From positions 3,436,869-3,500,868 of the forward strand of contig NZ_KV917378.1 in assembly GCF_002019735.1 (NCBI RefSeq): 64,000 nt of DNA, in the 5' to 3' direction. The notes beneath the pieces were generated by a model. It saw only the letters and a program-made list of their open reading frames with translations, searched no databases and had not been told where the DNA came from. Shown piece by piece: positions 51,599 through 59,759 of this stretch. This stretch comes from Salipaludibacillus agaradhaerens (GTDB taxonomy: Bacteria; Bacillota; Bacilli; Bacillales; Salisediminibacteriaceae). The first letter of the stretch is position 1, and every line of letters begins with the position of its first letter. Made by a program: the position numbers and the translations under genes.

Positions 51599-53182
51599 AT
51601 GATATCAACATTTCACGGTCTTGAAACGATGCGCCGTGCATTAAGCACACAACAAGCAGCGCTATATACAACGGGCCATAACATTGCGAATGCCAATACA
51701 CCTGGTTACTCTAGACAACGTGTTAATTTTACTCAAACTGAAGCTTTTCCTAATCCTGCATTTAACAAACCAGGAATACCAGGTCAGCTTGGTACAGGAG
51801 TTAAAGCCGGTGAAATTCAACGGATCCGTGATTCGTTTTTAGATTTACAATTTAGAGGCGAGAATGCCAAGCTTGGATATTGGAGTACAAAGTATGCGGC
51901 TTTGGAGCGCATGGAAGATGTGATGAATGAACTTGATAATGGAAATGCTAAAGTAATTAACCAATTTTGGCAGGCGTTAGAAGATGTGTCGGCGAACCCT
52001 GAGGATGCTGGTGCTAGAGCTGTCCTTCAACAGCGAGGGGTCGCTGTTGCAGAAGCGTTTAATCATACGTATGAGTCTATTGAAACAATTCAACGCGATT
52101 ACCGTGATCAAATTGGGGTTGAAAACAGTCGAGTTAATTCAGTATTAAACCAAATAAATGAAATTAATAAACAGATTGCCAGCGTAGAAGTACACGGTTT
52201 ACTCCCGAATGACTTGTACGATAAACGTGACCTGCTCGTGGATGAATTGTCTCAATTTATGAATATTGAAGTGGAACGTGTGCCTAGTGGTGGCAATGCG
52301 AAAGAAATGGCGGAAGGCCGCTATACAATCCATTTACTTGATAATAACGGTCAACGTTTAAATGACATCGTTCTACTCGATGGCTCCACGTTTGAATATA
52401 ATGAAATATCTGTAACAGATGCTGATGGCGGTCAGCTTGATGGACCAGTTACAGAAATTTTAATTGGTGGCACTGCAATTGCTTTTGAAGATTTTAATTC
52501 AAATGGCTCACTTAAAGCCATGATAGAAGCTTATGGGTACATGGAAGGCGGCGAAGTTAAAGGTATCTATAACGAAATGATGCAAAATTTAGATACTATG
52601 ATCTCTGTCTTTGTAGAGGAGTTTAATAATGTTCATAGCAGCGGCTGGAGCTTATCAGAAATTGAAGCAGGCGAAAAAGCCAACGGTGGAGCAGGTTATA
52701 ACTTCTTTGAATTTGCAGATCCCCACGGTGGGGGGGTTCAAGGATCAGCTAAATACTTAAAAGTGTCAGAAGCTATCTTGAGTAGCACTGATAATATTGC
52801 GGCTGCTCGTGAAGTGCTAGATGAAAATGGCGATCCTACTGCTTATGCTGGTGACGGATCTAATGCGTTGAATTTAGCAAATGTAAAAGGTACTCAATTA
52901 AACTACGGTGGTCAGACGGCTAGCTTAGATAGCTTTTATCAAGGAGTTATCGGGCGTATGGCAGTGGGTGTCAGTGAAGCAAGTAATATGACAAACAATT
53001 TCCAATCGCTAGCGAACTCAATTAATGAAAGACGACAAGCTGTAAGCAGTGTGTCATTGGATGAAGAGTTAGCTAATATGATTCAATTTCAGCATGCATA
53101 CAATGCGGCAGCGCGTAACATGACTGCAGTCGATGAAATGTTAGATACGATTATAAACGGTATGGGCCGAGTAGGCAGATAA
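51599..53182 (+). CDS. flgK: Flagellar hook-associated protein 1, FlgK
   Basis: This is a 527-residue exported structural protein that joins hook to filament. The N-terminus has the rod/hook signature (FHGLETMRRALSTQQAALYTTGHNIANANTPGYSRQRVNF). The C-terminus has the D0 coiled coil SSVSLDEELANMIQFQHAYNAAARNMTAVDEMLDTIINGMG. Between them lies a FlgK-type D1 (NELDNGNAKVINQFWQALEDVSANPEDAGAR) and a variable surface region. No signal peptide is present, as expected for the flagellar export route. The ribosome site is AGAAGGAGAG. Size is close to that of the B. subtilis protein (507). Confidence 0.96.
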   Translation: MISTFHGLETMRRALSTQQAALYTTGHNIANANTPGYSRQRVNFTQTEAFPNPAFNKPGIPGQLGTGVKAGEIQRIRDSFLDLQFRGENAKLGYWSTKYAALERMEDVMNELDNGNAKVINQFWQALEDVSANPEDAGARAVLQQRGVAVAEAFNHTYESIETIQRDYRDQIGVENSRVNSVLNQINEINKQIASVEVHGLLPNDLYDKRDLLVDELSQFMNIEVERVPSGGNAKEMAEGRYTIHLLDNNGQRLNDIVLLDGSTFEYNEISVTDADGGQLDGPVTEILIGGTAIAFEDFNSNGSLKAMIEAYGYMEGGEVKGIYNEMMQNLDTMISVFVEEFNNVHSSGWSLSEIEAGEKANGGAGYNFFEFADPHGGGVQGSAKYLKVSEAILSSTDNIAAAREVLDENGDPTAYAGDGSNALNLANVKGTQLNYGGQTASLDSFYQGVIGRMAVGVSEASNMTNNFQSLANSINERRQAVSSVSLDEELANMIQFQHAYNAAARNMTAVDEMLDTIINGMGRVGR

Positions 53183-53209
53183 ATGATTTAATGGGGGAGG
53201 TGACGTAAA

Positions 53210-54088
53210 ATGCGTGTAACACAATCAATGATCTCAACTAGTACGCTTCGGCATTTAAATACAAGTATGTCTCAACTTAAAATGTATCAAGATCAGCTTT
53301 CCACTGGTAAAAAGATTACTCGTCCTTCTCAGGATCCAGTGGTAGCGATGAATGGGATGCGTTATCGCACACAACTAGTGGAAGTCCAACAATTTAAACG
53401 GAATTTAGGAGAAGCATACAATTGGATGGATTCCGCCGATTCAGCTTTAAATGATACGACTAGTGCTTTACAAAGAATACGTGAGTTGACCGTTCAAGCG
53501 TCGAACGACACATATGAAGAAGGGCAAAGAGGGAATATTGCGGAAGAAGTCCGTCAACTAAAAGAGCATTTAGAGTCATTAGCTAATACAAAATCTAATA
53601 ATAAATATATATTTAATGGTACCAATACGACAAATAAACCAGTGGACTTAGAAAACGACACATTTTCCACAAATACACATGATGTTGAGCTTGAATTGTT
53701 AAAAGGCGTTAAAGTGCCTGTTAATGTGAGTCCACAAAATGTTTTCTCTCAGCAAATGTTTAACGATATACAGCAACTAGAAAACATGCTGATGAATGAA
53801 GATACGACAGCAGAAGAATTGTCTGCCATGCTTGATACAGTAGATGGCCATATAAATAATGCGATTAATGAGAGAGCGGCTTTAGGGGCGAGAGTAAACA
53901 GAGTTGAAATGATGGATCAACGCCTTCAAGACCAAAAGGTATTAGCGACACGTATTATGTCCGATAATGAAGATGCTGATCTGGCAGAAGTTATTACACA
54001 ATTATTGACACAAGAAAACGTCCATCGCGCAGCGTTGTCTTCCAGCTCGCGGATTATTCAGCCTTCTTTACTGGACTTTTTAAGATAG
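53210..54088 (+). CDS. flgL: Flagellar hook-associated protein 3, FlgL
   Basis: This is a 292-residue exported junction protein that sits between FlgK and the flagellin filament. The flagellin-like N-terminus is MRVTQSMISTSTLRHLNTSM followed by QDQLSTGKKITRPSQDPVVAMNGMRYRTQL. The C-terminus (EDADLAEVITQLLTQENVHRAALSSSSRIIQPSLLDFL) is the FlgL coiled coil. The middle KYIFNGTNTTNKPVD is a family motif. The ribosome site GGGGGAGGTG is 9 bases upstream. It starts 27 bases after flgK and is followed by a terminator-like hairpin. Confidence 0.96.
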   Translation: MRVTQSMISTSTLRHLNTSMSQLKMYQDQLSTGKKITRPSQDPVVAMNGMRYRTQLVEVQQFKRNLGEAYNWMDSADSALNDTTSALQRIRELTVQASNDTYEEGQRGNIAEEVRQLKEHLESLANTKSNNKYIFNGTNTTNKPVDLENDTFSTNTHDVELELLKGVKVPVNVSPQNVFSQQMFNDIQQLENMLMNEDTTAEELSAMLDTVDGHINNAINERAALGARVNRVEMMDQRLQDQKVLATRIMSDNEDADLAEVITQLLTQENVHRAALSSSSRIIQPSLLDFLR

Positions 54089-54101
54089 GCTCAGATTACC
54101 T

Positions 54102-54132
54102 AAAACTAGACTGTAGCATAAGTCTAGTTTTT
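54102..54132 (+). terminator. Terminator or attenuator after flgL
   Basis: AAAACTAGACT / AGTCTAGTTTT (54102-54112 / 54121-54131) pair over 11 bp, followed by TTCTATCT. yviE follows within 45 bases, so it may only reduce read-through. Confidence 0.72.
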
Positions 54133-54174
54133 CTATCTATGTAGAAGGAAAAATGTGCAAGAGGAGGAATGCTG

Positions 54175-54759
54175 ATGACTTTACCACAGATAGCTATTTC
54201 CGCAGTTCAAGCTAAAACAGGGATTCAACAATCGCGTCCGTATATGAGTATGCGTCAGCCTGGACCAGATATGACAATTGACCAGAATGTAGCTGGAAAA
54301 CTAAGAATAAGTACAACAGCCTCACGGCTATATATTGACCAAACAGAAGCTTTTGCAGATGCTGATGTAAAAAGTCCTTTACGCCGTGGGAAAGAAAATG
54401 CAGCTAAAGGGAATCAGAAAGTGATGCAATTTATCGCTGAAACGATGCGTCATGGTGAACAACTAAAAAAGATCGAAAACAATACTAATGCGCTCGCATC
54501 AGTAGCAAAACAGCGAAGCGAACGGGCACCAAAATCGTATAATTTTGCCGCTGTACCAGAGCATATGGGAAAGGTGAAAATTAATTACACACCTTCAGAA
54601 CTCCAGTTCGATGCAGATTTACCGCATGTAGCTATTCATGTGAAGCGAAATAACCCTGAAATTCAGGTGCCGAGGTGGGAAACAAACGTCTATTTAGAAC
54701 AAAAAAATAATATACACTTTTCTGTGATTCCAGGAAGTGCAATCAATAAAGAATTATAA
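54175..54759 (+). CDS. yviE: YviE-like protein (DUF6470)
   Basis: This is a 194-residue cytoplasmic protein of the YviE family found between flgL and fliW in Bacillus. Family features are the N-terminal LPQIAISAVQAKTGIQQSRPYMSMRQPGPDMTI, a Lys/Arg-rich helical middle (KENAAKGNQKVMQFIAETMRHGEQL) and a C-terminal beta part with VAIHVKRNNPEIQVPRWETNVYLEQKNNI. Its function is unknown. ATG 54175 is 7 bases after GAGGAGG; an in-frame ATG at 54169 is only 1 base from that site. A perfect terminator closes the gene, so fliW-csrA is a separate unit. Confidence 0.85.
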   Translation: MTLPQIAISAVQAKTGIQQSRPYMSMRQPGPDMTIDQNVAGKLRISTTASRLYIDQTEAFADADVKSPLRRGKENAAKGNQKVMQFIAETMRHGEQLKKIENNTNALASVAKQRSERAPKSYNFAAVPEHMGKVKINYTPSELQFDADLPHVAIHVKRNNPEIQVPRWETNVYLEQKNNIHFSVIPGSAINKEL

Positions 54760-54761
54760 GG

Positions 54762-54792
54762 CCTTGTGTAGAAACTACACAAGGTATTTTTA
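54762..54792 (+). terminator. Terminator after yviE
   Basis: Perfect 10-bp stem CCTTGTGTAG / CTACACAAGG with a 3-base loop (54762-54784), followed by TATTTTTA. Confidence 0.9.
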
Positions 54793-55161
54793 TTGTTGTG
54801 GGAGGTTGTGTACGACGGCATCTTATCGAGATAAGGTTGCAAAATAAAAAAAGGGGTCGATATCTCTAGTCTTTTAAAGAGTTGAAAGAAGAAAGTATTA
54901 AAACATTGAATATTTTTAATTATGGATAGTGTGACTTAAAACTTGTTATCCTTAATAGAAAGAGAGTCCCTGTCTATTTATTTAAATATTTTCTAACAAT
55001 GTGAATGACCATAATAGAGATCCCAACAATCTAACAAACCTAATGTCAATGAGAACTATGGCTTATTTTAAATTACATTTTAACAACGTTTATCAATTGA
55101 CCGAGACACGGGCGCTATTTTTCGTTACAATGAAAAAAAGATGATATTGGAGGGATGATAG
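54793..55161. other. Intergenic region upstream of fliW
   Basis: About 370 AT-rich bases. There must be a promoter for fliW-csrA here. GTCGATAT at 54856-54863 resembles a sigma-D -10 box but lacks TAAA at the right distance, and TTGACC at 55097 lacks a spaced -10. No element is called. Confidence 0.35.
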
Positions 55162-55614
55162 TTGCAAATAGATACAAAATATTCAGGTGTGACAGAGATA
55201 AATAGCCAAAACATTATTACCTTCAATCAAGGACTTCCAAGCTTTGAAGAAGAGAAGTCATTTATACTCCTACCCTTTAGTGAAGAACCTGGCCCGTTTT
55301 CAATATTACAATCTACTCTCACTCCCGGATTAGCCTTGGTGGTGATGACACCATTTGCTTTCTTTCCTGATTATGAGGCAGATTTGTCAGATCAGACGTT
55401 GGAGGCGTTACAAATCGAAAAGAGTGAAGACGTCGTTGTTTTTGTCGTCTTAACATTACGTGACACCCTTGAAGAGTCTACTGCCAACTTACGAGGACCC
55501 ATTGTCATTAATACAGCGAAAAAAGTAGGCAAACAGATTGTATTAAATGATTCTGCTTATCATACGAAACATTCGCTTCAAACGGTCGCAGCGTCTGGGA
55601 AGAAGGGAGAATGA
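55162..55614 (+). CDS. fliW: Flagellin-binding assembly factor FliW
   Basis: This 150-residue cytoplasmic protein binds newly made flagellin or, when flagellin is low, binds CsrA and blocks it. It has the family start [35 protein letters not shown] and the later [35 protein letters not shown]. The start is TTG 55162, with GGAGGG 7 bases upstream and no better ATG. Only 4 bases separate it from csrA, so the two are translationally linked. Together with the GGA hairpins in front of all three flagellin genes, it forms the FliW-CsrA-Hag feedback loop known from B. subtilis. Confidence 0.95.
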   Translation: MQIDTKYSGVTEINSQNIITFNQGLPSFEEEKSFILLPFSEEPGPFSILQSTLTPGLALVVMTPFAFFPDYEADLSDQTLEALQIEKSEDVVVFVVLTLRDTLEESTANLRGPIVINTAKKVGKQIVLNDSAYHTKHSLQTVAASGKKGE

Positions 55615-55618
55615 GCAC

Positions 55619-55855
55619 ATGCTTGTATTAACCCGTAAATTGAATGAGTCCATAAAAATTGGAGACGATATAGAAGTAACTATTATTGGTATAGAGGGAG
55701 ATCAAGTAAAACTAGGGATTGACGCCCCAAAAAATATAGATATACATCGTAAAGAAGTCTATTTAGCCATTAAGGAAGAGAATAATGCTGCAGCAAATGG
55801 CTCTTTAGATGTTTTAAAACAATTAACAAAGGCTATAAAAGAAAGTAACAAGTAA
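55619..55855 (+). CDS. csrA: Carbon storage regulator CsrA, translational repressor
   Basis: This 78-residue homodimeric RNA-binding protein blocks ribosome binding on target mRNAs, in Bacillus mainly hag. The core [48 protein letters not shown] is fully conserved, including Leu4 and Arg44-region residues (HRKEVY) that contact GGA. The C-terminal tail is about ten residues longer than E. coli CsrA, as usual in Bacillus, where it takes part in FliW binding. ATG 55619 is 4 bases after the fliW stop, with AAGGGAG upstream. Its targets are very probably the three hag leaders. Confidence 0.96.
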   Translation: MLVLTRKLNESIKIGDDIEVTIIGIEGDQVKLGIDAPKNIDIHRKEVYLAIKEENNAAANGSLDVLKQLTKAIKESNK

Positions 55856-56075
55856 ATTTTTGTTTCTTAAAATGAATATCATAGCCTGTCTAAATAATTA
55901 TCTAAGCTGTAAAACTAGGACAATAATCGGGTTTTAGACATAATTATAAGAAAAATTACCTTTTAATGCATAATTAAACAACAAAAGTCTTATAGATGTT
56001 ACGACATTCGAATCTTGTCGCTTGAGATATTAGTATGTAATCTTAAGAGTAGACACATATGAAAGGGGATCCATC

Positions 56076-56780
56076 ATGCACTCATTGTATTCTGCCGAAG
56101 ATACAGCCATTACCGAAAAGGTCCTCTTTATCGATTATGATCACTGTCTTACAGATGATACTGCCCAAAAGATGTCAATGGCAGCTGGAGACAAAGAAGT
56201 GATTATCGAGAAGAGTTGTCCAGAAAATCTGGATCAAGTGCGCTATCTTTTTTTCTTGATTGAGGATCAAACAGTAGAAACCCTTCGATGGATCGAAGAG
56301 CAACTGGAAGAATTGAAGTCTAAAGAAACATTTACGTTAATTATGACGGTGAACCGTCCTACCAAATATTTATTTCCCTATTTAGCAAACGGTTTAAATG
56401 GTATTGTGTCATTACGTCATTTTATGACTCGGGGACAAAGGGTATTAGACACCCTTGATCAATTCGGTGTATTCCTTGAGCAGTATCTTCATAGAGAGCT
56501 TGTGACTGATCTGCAAAGGAAGAAACTGAAGGATCGTCCAATAAAGCGGCTCGTATTACGTACCGAGGATGTTAAATACATATTAACTCAAAATGAAAAG
56601 AAAGTATTGCAGCATATCTTAGATGGACATAATAACCGCAAAATTGCCGAACTTATGTATTTAGCACCATCTACAGTAAGCACAGTAATAAGCCATCTTC
56701 TGAAAAAATTAGGTGCAAATGATCGCACAGATGCTATGGTGCAAATTATAAGAAAAGGTTGGGTAGATGCAGTAAGGTAA
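56076..56780 (+). CDS. DegU-like LuxR/NarL regulator with a degenerate receiver domain (1)
   Basis: This is a 234-residue orphan regulator. The C-terminal part (about 170-234: LTQNEKKVLQHILDGHNNRKIAELMYLAPSTVSTVISHLLKKLGANDRTDAMVQIIRKGWV) is a LuxR-type helix-turn-helix very close in pattern to DegU. The N-terminal part (about 14-140) has receiver-like strand/helix alternation (KVLFIDYDHCL, VRYLFFLIED, FTLIMTVNRP, GLNGIVSL). It lacks the phospho-acceptor Asp at the end of strand 3 and the conserved Lys. It is therefore probably not controlled by phosphorylation. The ribosome site is GAAAGGGG. It lies between csrA and the flagellin genes and has a paralogue at 57377. A role in flagellar control is inferred from position only. 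Confidence 0.75.
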   Translation: MHSLYSAEDTAITEKVLFIDYDHCLTDDTAQKMSMAAGDKEVIIEKSCPENLDQVRYLFFLIEDQTVETLRWIEEQLEELKSKETFTLIMTVNRPTKYLFPYLANGLNGIVSLRHFMTRGQRVLDTLDQFGVFLEQYLHRELVTDLQRKKLKDRPIKRLVLRTEDVKYILTQNEKKVLQHILDGHNNRKIAELMYLAPSTVSTVISHLLKKLGANDRTDAMVQIIRKGWVDAVR

Positions 56781-56885
56781 AATAATGGTTAAAATACATT
56801 AAAATACAACTACCTAGAGATAATTTAACTCATAGTTTGTAAAGTAAATATGTAGGTGGATAAAAATACTAACTTGTAGAAGAAG

Positions 56886-56910
56886 ACAGGACATTGTTCC
56901 TGTTTTTTTA
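56886..56910 (+). terminator. Terminator downstream of the first DegU-like gene
   Basis: ACAGGA / TCCTGT (56886-56891 / 56898-56903) with a 6-base loop and T7. The stem is short and lies about 105 bases after the stop codon. Confidence 0.6.
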
Positions 56911-57376
56911 CGTATAGGCATATGATGAATAAGGGAATTTAGTATATATTTAAATATAATGTGGCTTTCAAAGAATATAGAGAGGGGGGTGAAGTATTAG
57001 CAAGTAGTTTATTATGAATAGAGCCAAAAAATAGGCCTAGTTTTTTAAAAAAATGATTACCTAAATGCATGTTCATTTCATTTCAATTGGGTATTTAGAT
57101 CTAAAAAAGTATTAACTTATTCCCATTTAATATATTTTTAAACCCTTTCCGTCGTAAAAAAATATAGGACTAAATCACTCTTTTAATTAGTCAATTAAAA
57201 CGTTAAAAAAGGAATAAAATTGAATTAACTACGAACTGTATCCCCTTTCATGACTTTATTAGACCTTATTCGACATTTTTCACTTGTTTGTCATATTTTT
57301 AGGAATATTGTTATAAGCCTTATTATCTGCTAAATTTTACATTATAAAATACTTCTAAAGAATCAGGTGATGAATA
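56911..57376. other. AT-rich region between the two DegU-like genes
   Basis: About 465 bases that are strikingly AT-rich. No gene, repeat copy or confident promoter is visible. A long control region for the second DegU-like gene is the likeliest content. Confidence 0.35.
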
Positions 57377-58054
57377 ATGGATGAGAATAAAGTATCAGTT
57401 AGTCGTATTTTGATTGTGGATTTAATGGGTCTTATTGCGGATAATCATCTTAGTCAATTGCAGGTAAACCTTGAAAGAGCAAAGTTAAAGAAAACAGCAG
57501 AACTACCTTGTTCCTTCGAAAATGTAGACGTTTTATTTTACGTTCTTCCTAAAGAGAATCAAGTTGATTTGACTCACTTAAACAAAATAAGTAAAAAGTC
57601 ACACATGAAAATATATTTAATGACTGAGGAAGTGTCAGCGTCTTTTATTCCGTACTTATCTTTTCCATTTGATGGATTATTCTCGCTGGAATTCTTTTAT
57701 CGAAACGCCCAATTAGTTATCAATACAGTATATTCGACAGGACCGGTATTAGAACCAGCTATGCATCATCGCTTAGCGTTCGAAATTGATCGACGCCGGA
57801 CTGTAAAGAAACCAATTAAACAGTTTATCTTAAAAAATGATAAAGTGGAGGGTTTACTAAAAGAGAATGAGCAAAAAGTTCTTCAATTACTATTAGAAGG
57901 GTGTAGCAACCAAATGATTGCCCAAAGATTGTACTTCTCTCCTTCGACGGTGAGTTCAACTATTAGCAGCTTACTTAGAAAAATGGATGTTCAAGATCGA
58001 ACACAAGCGACTGTACAAGCGATTCGCAATGGTTGGGTTGAAAGTCTCAGATAG
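57377..58054 (+). CDS. DegU-like LuxR/NarL regulator with a degenerate receiver domain (2)
   Basis: This 225-residue paralogue of the protein encoded at 56076 keeps the same order: a degenerate receiver-like domain (about 10-130: ILIVDLMGLIADN, VDVLFYVLPKE, MKIYLMTEE, FDGLFSLEFFYRNAQLVI), a linker with the shared (R/K)xxxKxPIKxxxL pattern, and a LuxR helix-turn-helix (about 162-225: LKENEQKVLQLLLEGCSNQMIAQRLYFSPSTVSSTISSLLRKMDVQDRTQATVQAIRNGWV). The phospho-acceptor Asp and Lys are missing here too. The ribosome site is AGGTGATG. The first flagellin promoter begins 49 bases after its stop, so it is the gene directly upstream of hag. Target and signal are unknown. Confidence 0.75.
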   Translation: MDENKVSVSRILIVDLMGLIADNHLSQLQVNLERAKLKKTAELPCSFENVDVLFYVLPKENQVDLTHLNKISKKSHMKIYLMTEEVSASFIPYLSFPFDGLFSLEFFYRNAQLVINTVYSTGPVLEPAMHHRLAFEIDRRRTVKKPIKQFILKNDKVEGLLKENEQKVLQLLLEGCSNQMIAQRLYFSPSTVSSTISSLLRKMDVQDRTQATVQAIRNGWVESLR

Positions 58055-58102
58055 AAAAGTTCACTATAATGAAAAAAATAAGCCGATTTATTTTAAAACA
58101 GT

Positions 58103-58129
58103 TAAACAATTAAAGCGGATAACCGATAA
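58103..58129 (+). promoter_or_regulatory. Sigma-D promoter of the first flagellin gene
   Basis: TAAA (58103-58106), 15 bases, ACCGATAA (58122-58129). The second hag promoter has the same two boxes. Confidence 0.88.
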
Positions 58130-58146
58130 AAGATGTGTAGGGTGAT

Positions 58147-58221
58147 AAGGAAGGCAGCGGCCGAGGCTTTCCTTTTCACAACTATATAACTCTTCCGTAT
58201 TCACATGGATGTGATAGGAAG
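58147..58221 (+). promoter_or_regulatory. Structured leader of the first flagellin gene with CsrA-type site
   Basis: Hairpin 1: AAGGAA-GC / GC-TTTCCTT (58147-58174) around loop AGCGGCCGAG. Hairpin 2: CTTCC / GGAAG (58192-58196 / 58217-58221) enclosing TCACAT-GG-ATGTGA, which puts a GGA at the tip. A second GGA is in the ribosome site AAGGAGG at 58230-58236. This fits dual-site CsrA repression. Confidence 0.72.
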
Positions 58222-58245
58222 TAAAACTCAAGGAGGAACTTTCAC

Positions 58246-59115
58246 ATGATTATTAACAATAATATGAGTGCAATGAACGCTCATCGTCAATTAGGTATTA
58301 ACCAAAATTTTCAACAGTCTTCAATGGAGAAATTATCTTCAGGTCTTCGTATTAACCGTGCTGGAGACGACGCTGCTGGACTATCAATCTCTGAGAAAAT
58401 GCGTGCGCAAATCCGTGGTTTGGATCAAGCAAGCCGTAACTCACAAGATGGTATTTCATTAATTCAAACAGCTGAAGGTGCATTAGATGAGTCTCACTCA
58501 ATCCTTCAACGTATGCGTGAGCTTGTAGTACAAGCTGGTAACACAGGTACAAACGAAGAAGCAGACCTTCAAGCGATCCAAGATGAAATTGGACAACTTC
58601 AAGAAGAGTTAACAGGTATTGCTAACCGTACTGAGTTCAACGGTAAAACACTATTAAATGGTGACTTTGACGCTGATAGCGACAACAGCCTTGTGTTCCA
58701 AATCGGTGCTAACGCAACACAACAAATCTCTGTTAACATCGAAAACATGGATGCAGATTCTTTAGGTGATGGTACTAATTTTGTTTCTGGCATTGATGTA
58801 ACTGGATTTGTTAACAATGCTGCTGATGAAGCTGGCGGGTTTGATGAGACTCTTGCAACTGTAGATGCAGCACTTCAACAAGTATCTGACCAACGTTCAG
58901 CATTAGGTTCTGTACAAAACCGTTTAGAGCACACAATCCGTAACTTAGATAACTCATCTGAGAACTTACAAGCTGCAGAATCACGAATCCGTGACGTAGA
59001 CATGGCGAAAGAAATGATGGAATTCACTAAGAACAACATCCTTTCTCAAGCGTCTCAATCTATGCTTGCACAAGCTAACCAACTTCCACAATCTGTTCTT
59101 CAATTACTTGGTTAA
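58246..59115 (+). CDS. hag: Flagellin (copy 1 of 3)
   Basis: This is a 289-residue filament subunit exported through the flagellar channel. The N-terminal D0/D1 (about 1-135: INNNMSAMNAHRQLGINQNF, MEKLSSGLRINRAGDDAAGLSISEKM) and C-terminal D1/D0 (about 210-289: RNLDNSSENLQAAESRIRDVDMAKEMMEFTKNNIL) are complete, while the outer D2/D3 domains are reduced to a short loop. Copies 1-3 have the same residues except in a patch around 165-200; this copy reads SLGDGTNFVSGIDVTGFVNN there and is one residue shorter. Codons are strongly biased (CGT for Arg, AAC for Asn), a sign of very high expression. It has its own sigma-D promoter, CsrA-type leader and terminator. Confidence 0.97.
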   Translation: MIINNNMSAMNAHRQLGINQNFQQSSMEKLSSGLRINRAGDDAAGLSISEKMRAQIRGLDQASRNSQDGISLIQTAEGALDESHSILQRMRELVVQAGNTGTNEEADLQAIQDEIGQLQEELTGIANRTEFNGKTLLNGDFDADSDNSLVFQIGANATQQISVNIENMDADSLGDGTNFVSGIDVTGFVNNAADEAGGFDETLATVDAALQQVSDQRSALGSVQNRLEHTIRNLDNSSENLQAAESRIRDVDMAKEMMEFTKNNILSQASQSMLAQANQLPQSVLQLLG

Positions 59116-59147
59116 TACGTACTGAAATACAGCTTATATTTAATAGG

Positions 59148-59185
59148 GCAGGACTTAAAAGGAGACTTTTAAGTCCTGCTTTTTT
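59148..59185 (+). terminator. Terminator of hag copy 1
   Basis: Perfect 14-bp stem GCAGGACTTAAAAG / CTTTTAAGTCCTGC (59148-59161 / 59166-59179), loop GAGA, then T6. Confidence 0.94.
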
Positions 59186-59402
59186 ATGGTCTCAGTATAA
59201 GTTGCTTTTTTTGAAAAAGTAATATAGATATAAACGACATGACGTCGTTTGGAAGGGACTGAAAGGAATATATTCTTACAGGGTTTATAAAACACTCTTA
59301 TTTGAAAGAATGTGATAATACAATACCACGTTTAATATAATGAATAAGATTGGAAATCAATAATAAAATGTTCGTCATTAGAAACGAAGAATAAGAACGA
59401 AA

Positions 59403-59476
59403 GATAGTGGCTCCTGTGGGAAGACGAGGCCCGCGGAAAGCATCCATCTGTAGTGGACATGAGTCACAACTTTCGG
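59403..59476. repeat. Remnant of a GC-rich Bacillaceae intergenic repeat
   Basis: The stretch around GGCTCCTGTGGGAAGACGAG and CCCGCGGAAAGCATCC is far more GC-rich than its surroundings. It resembles the common Bacillus intergenic repeat with CTCCTGCGGGA and CCCGCGGAAAGC blocks, here shortened. Only one copy is in the window, so the assignment rests on memory of that family. Confidence 0.5.
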
Positions 59477-59519
59477 AATACAACCATGATTTACCCCACT
59501 CTTAAGGTCCGATAAGTTA

Positions 59520-59576
59520 AACTACCAATCAGTGGGGGATGAAGGAAAACTCCCACTGATTGAAGCTTAGCTTTAT
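59520..59576 (+). repeat. bcr1-like repeat, 3'-end fragment (copy H)
   Basis: Only the 3' hairpin of the element is present: CCAATCAGTGGG / CCCACTGATTG around a GGATGAAGGAAAACT-type loop, ending AAGCTTAGCTTTATG against AAGGTTCGTTTTATG in full copies. It adjoins the GC-rich remnant between hag copies 1 and 2. Confidence 0.7.
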
Positions 59577-59621
59577 GAAATCGATTCATTTAAAAATAAA
59601 TCGTTAAATTTAATAAAAGAC

Positions 59622-59648
59622 TAAACAATGTGGGGGACGAACCGATAA
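59622..59648 (+). promoter_or_regulatory. Sigma-D promoter of the second flagellin gene
   Basis: TAAA (59622-59625), 15 bases, ACCGATAA (59641-59648). Confidence 0.88.
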
Positions 59649-59668
59649 ATAGAGTATAAGGCGACATG

Positions 59669-59735
59669 GAGAGCGACGGCCGACGCTTCTCACTCACTTT
59701 ATAGACTAACTTCCACACAAGGATGTGACAGGAAG
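59669..59735 (+). promoter_or_regulatory. Structured leader of the second flagellin gene with CsrA-type site
   Basis: Hairpin 1: GAGAGCG / CGCT-TCTC (59669-59691) around ACGGCCGA. Hairpin 2: CTTCC / GGAAG (59710-59714 / 59731-59735) enclosing CACA-CAAGGA-TGTG. ACAAGGATGT equals the core of the CsrA consensus RUACARGGAUGU. A second GGA is in the ribosome site at 59744-59750. Confidence 0.75.
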
Positions 59736-59759
59736 TAAAATTCAAGGAGGAATTATCAC

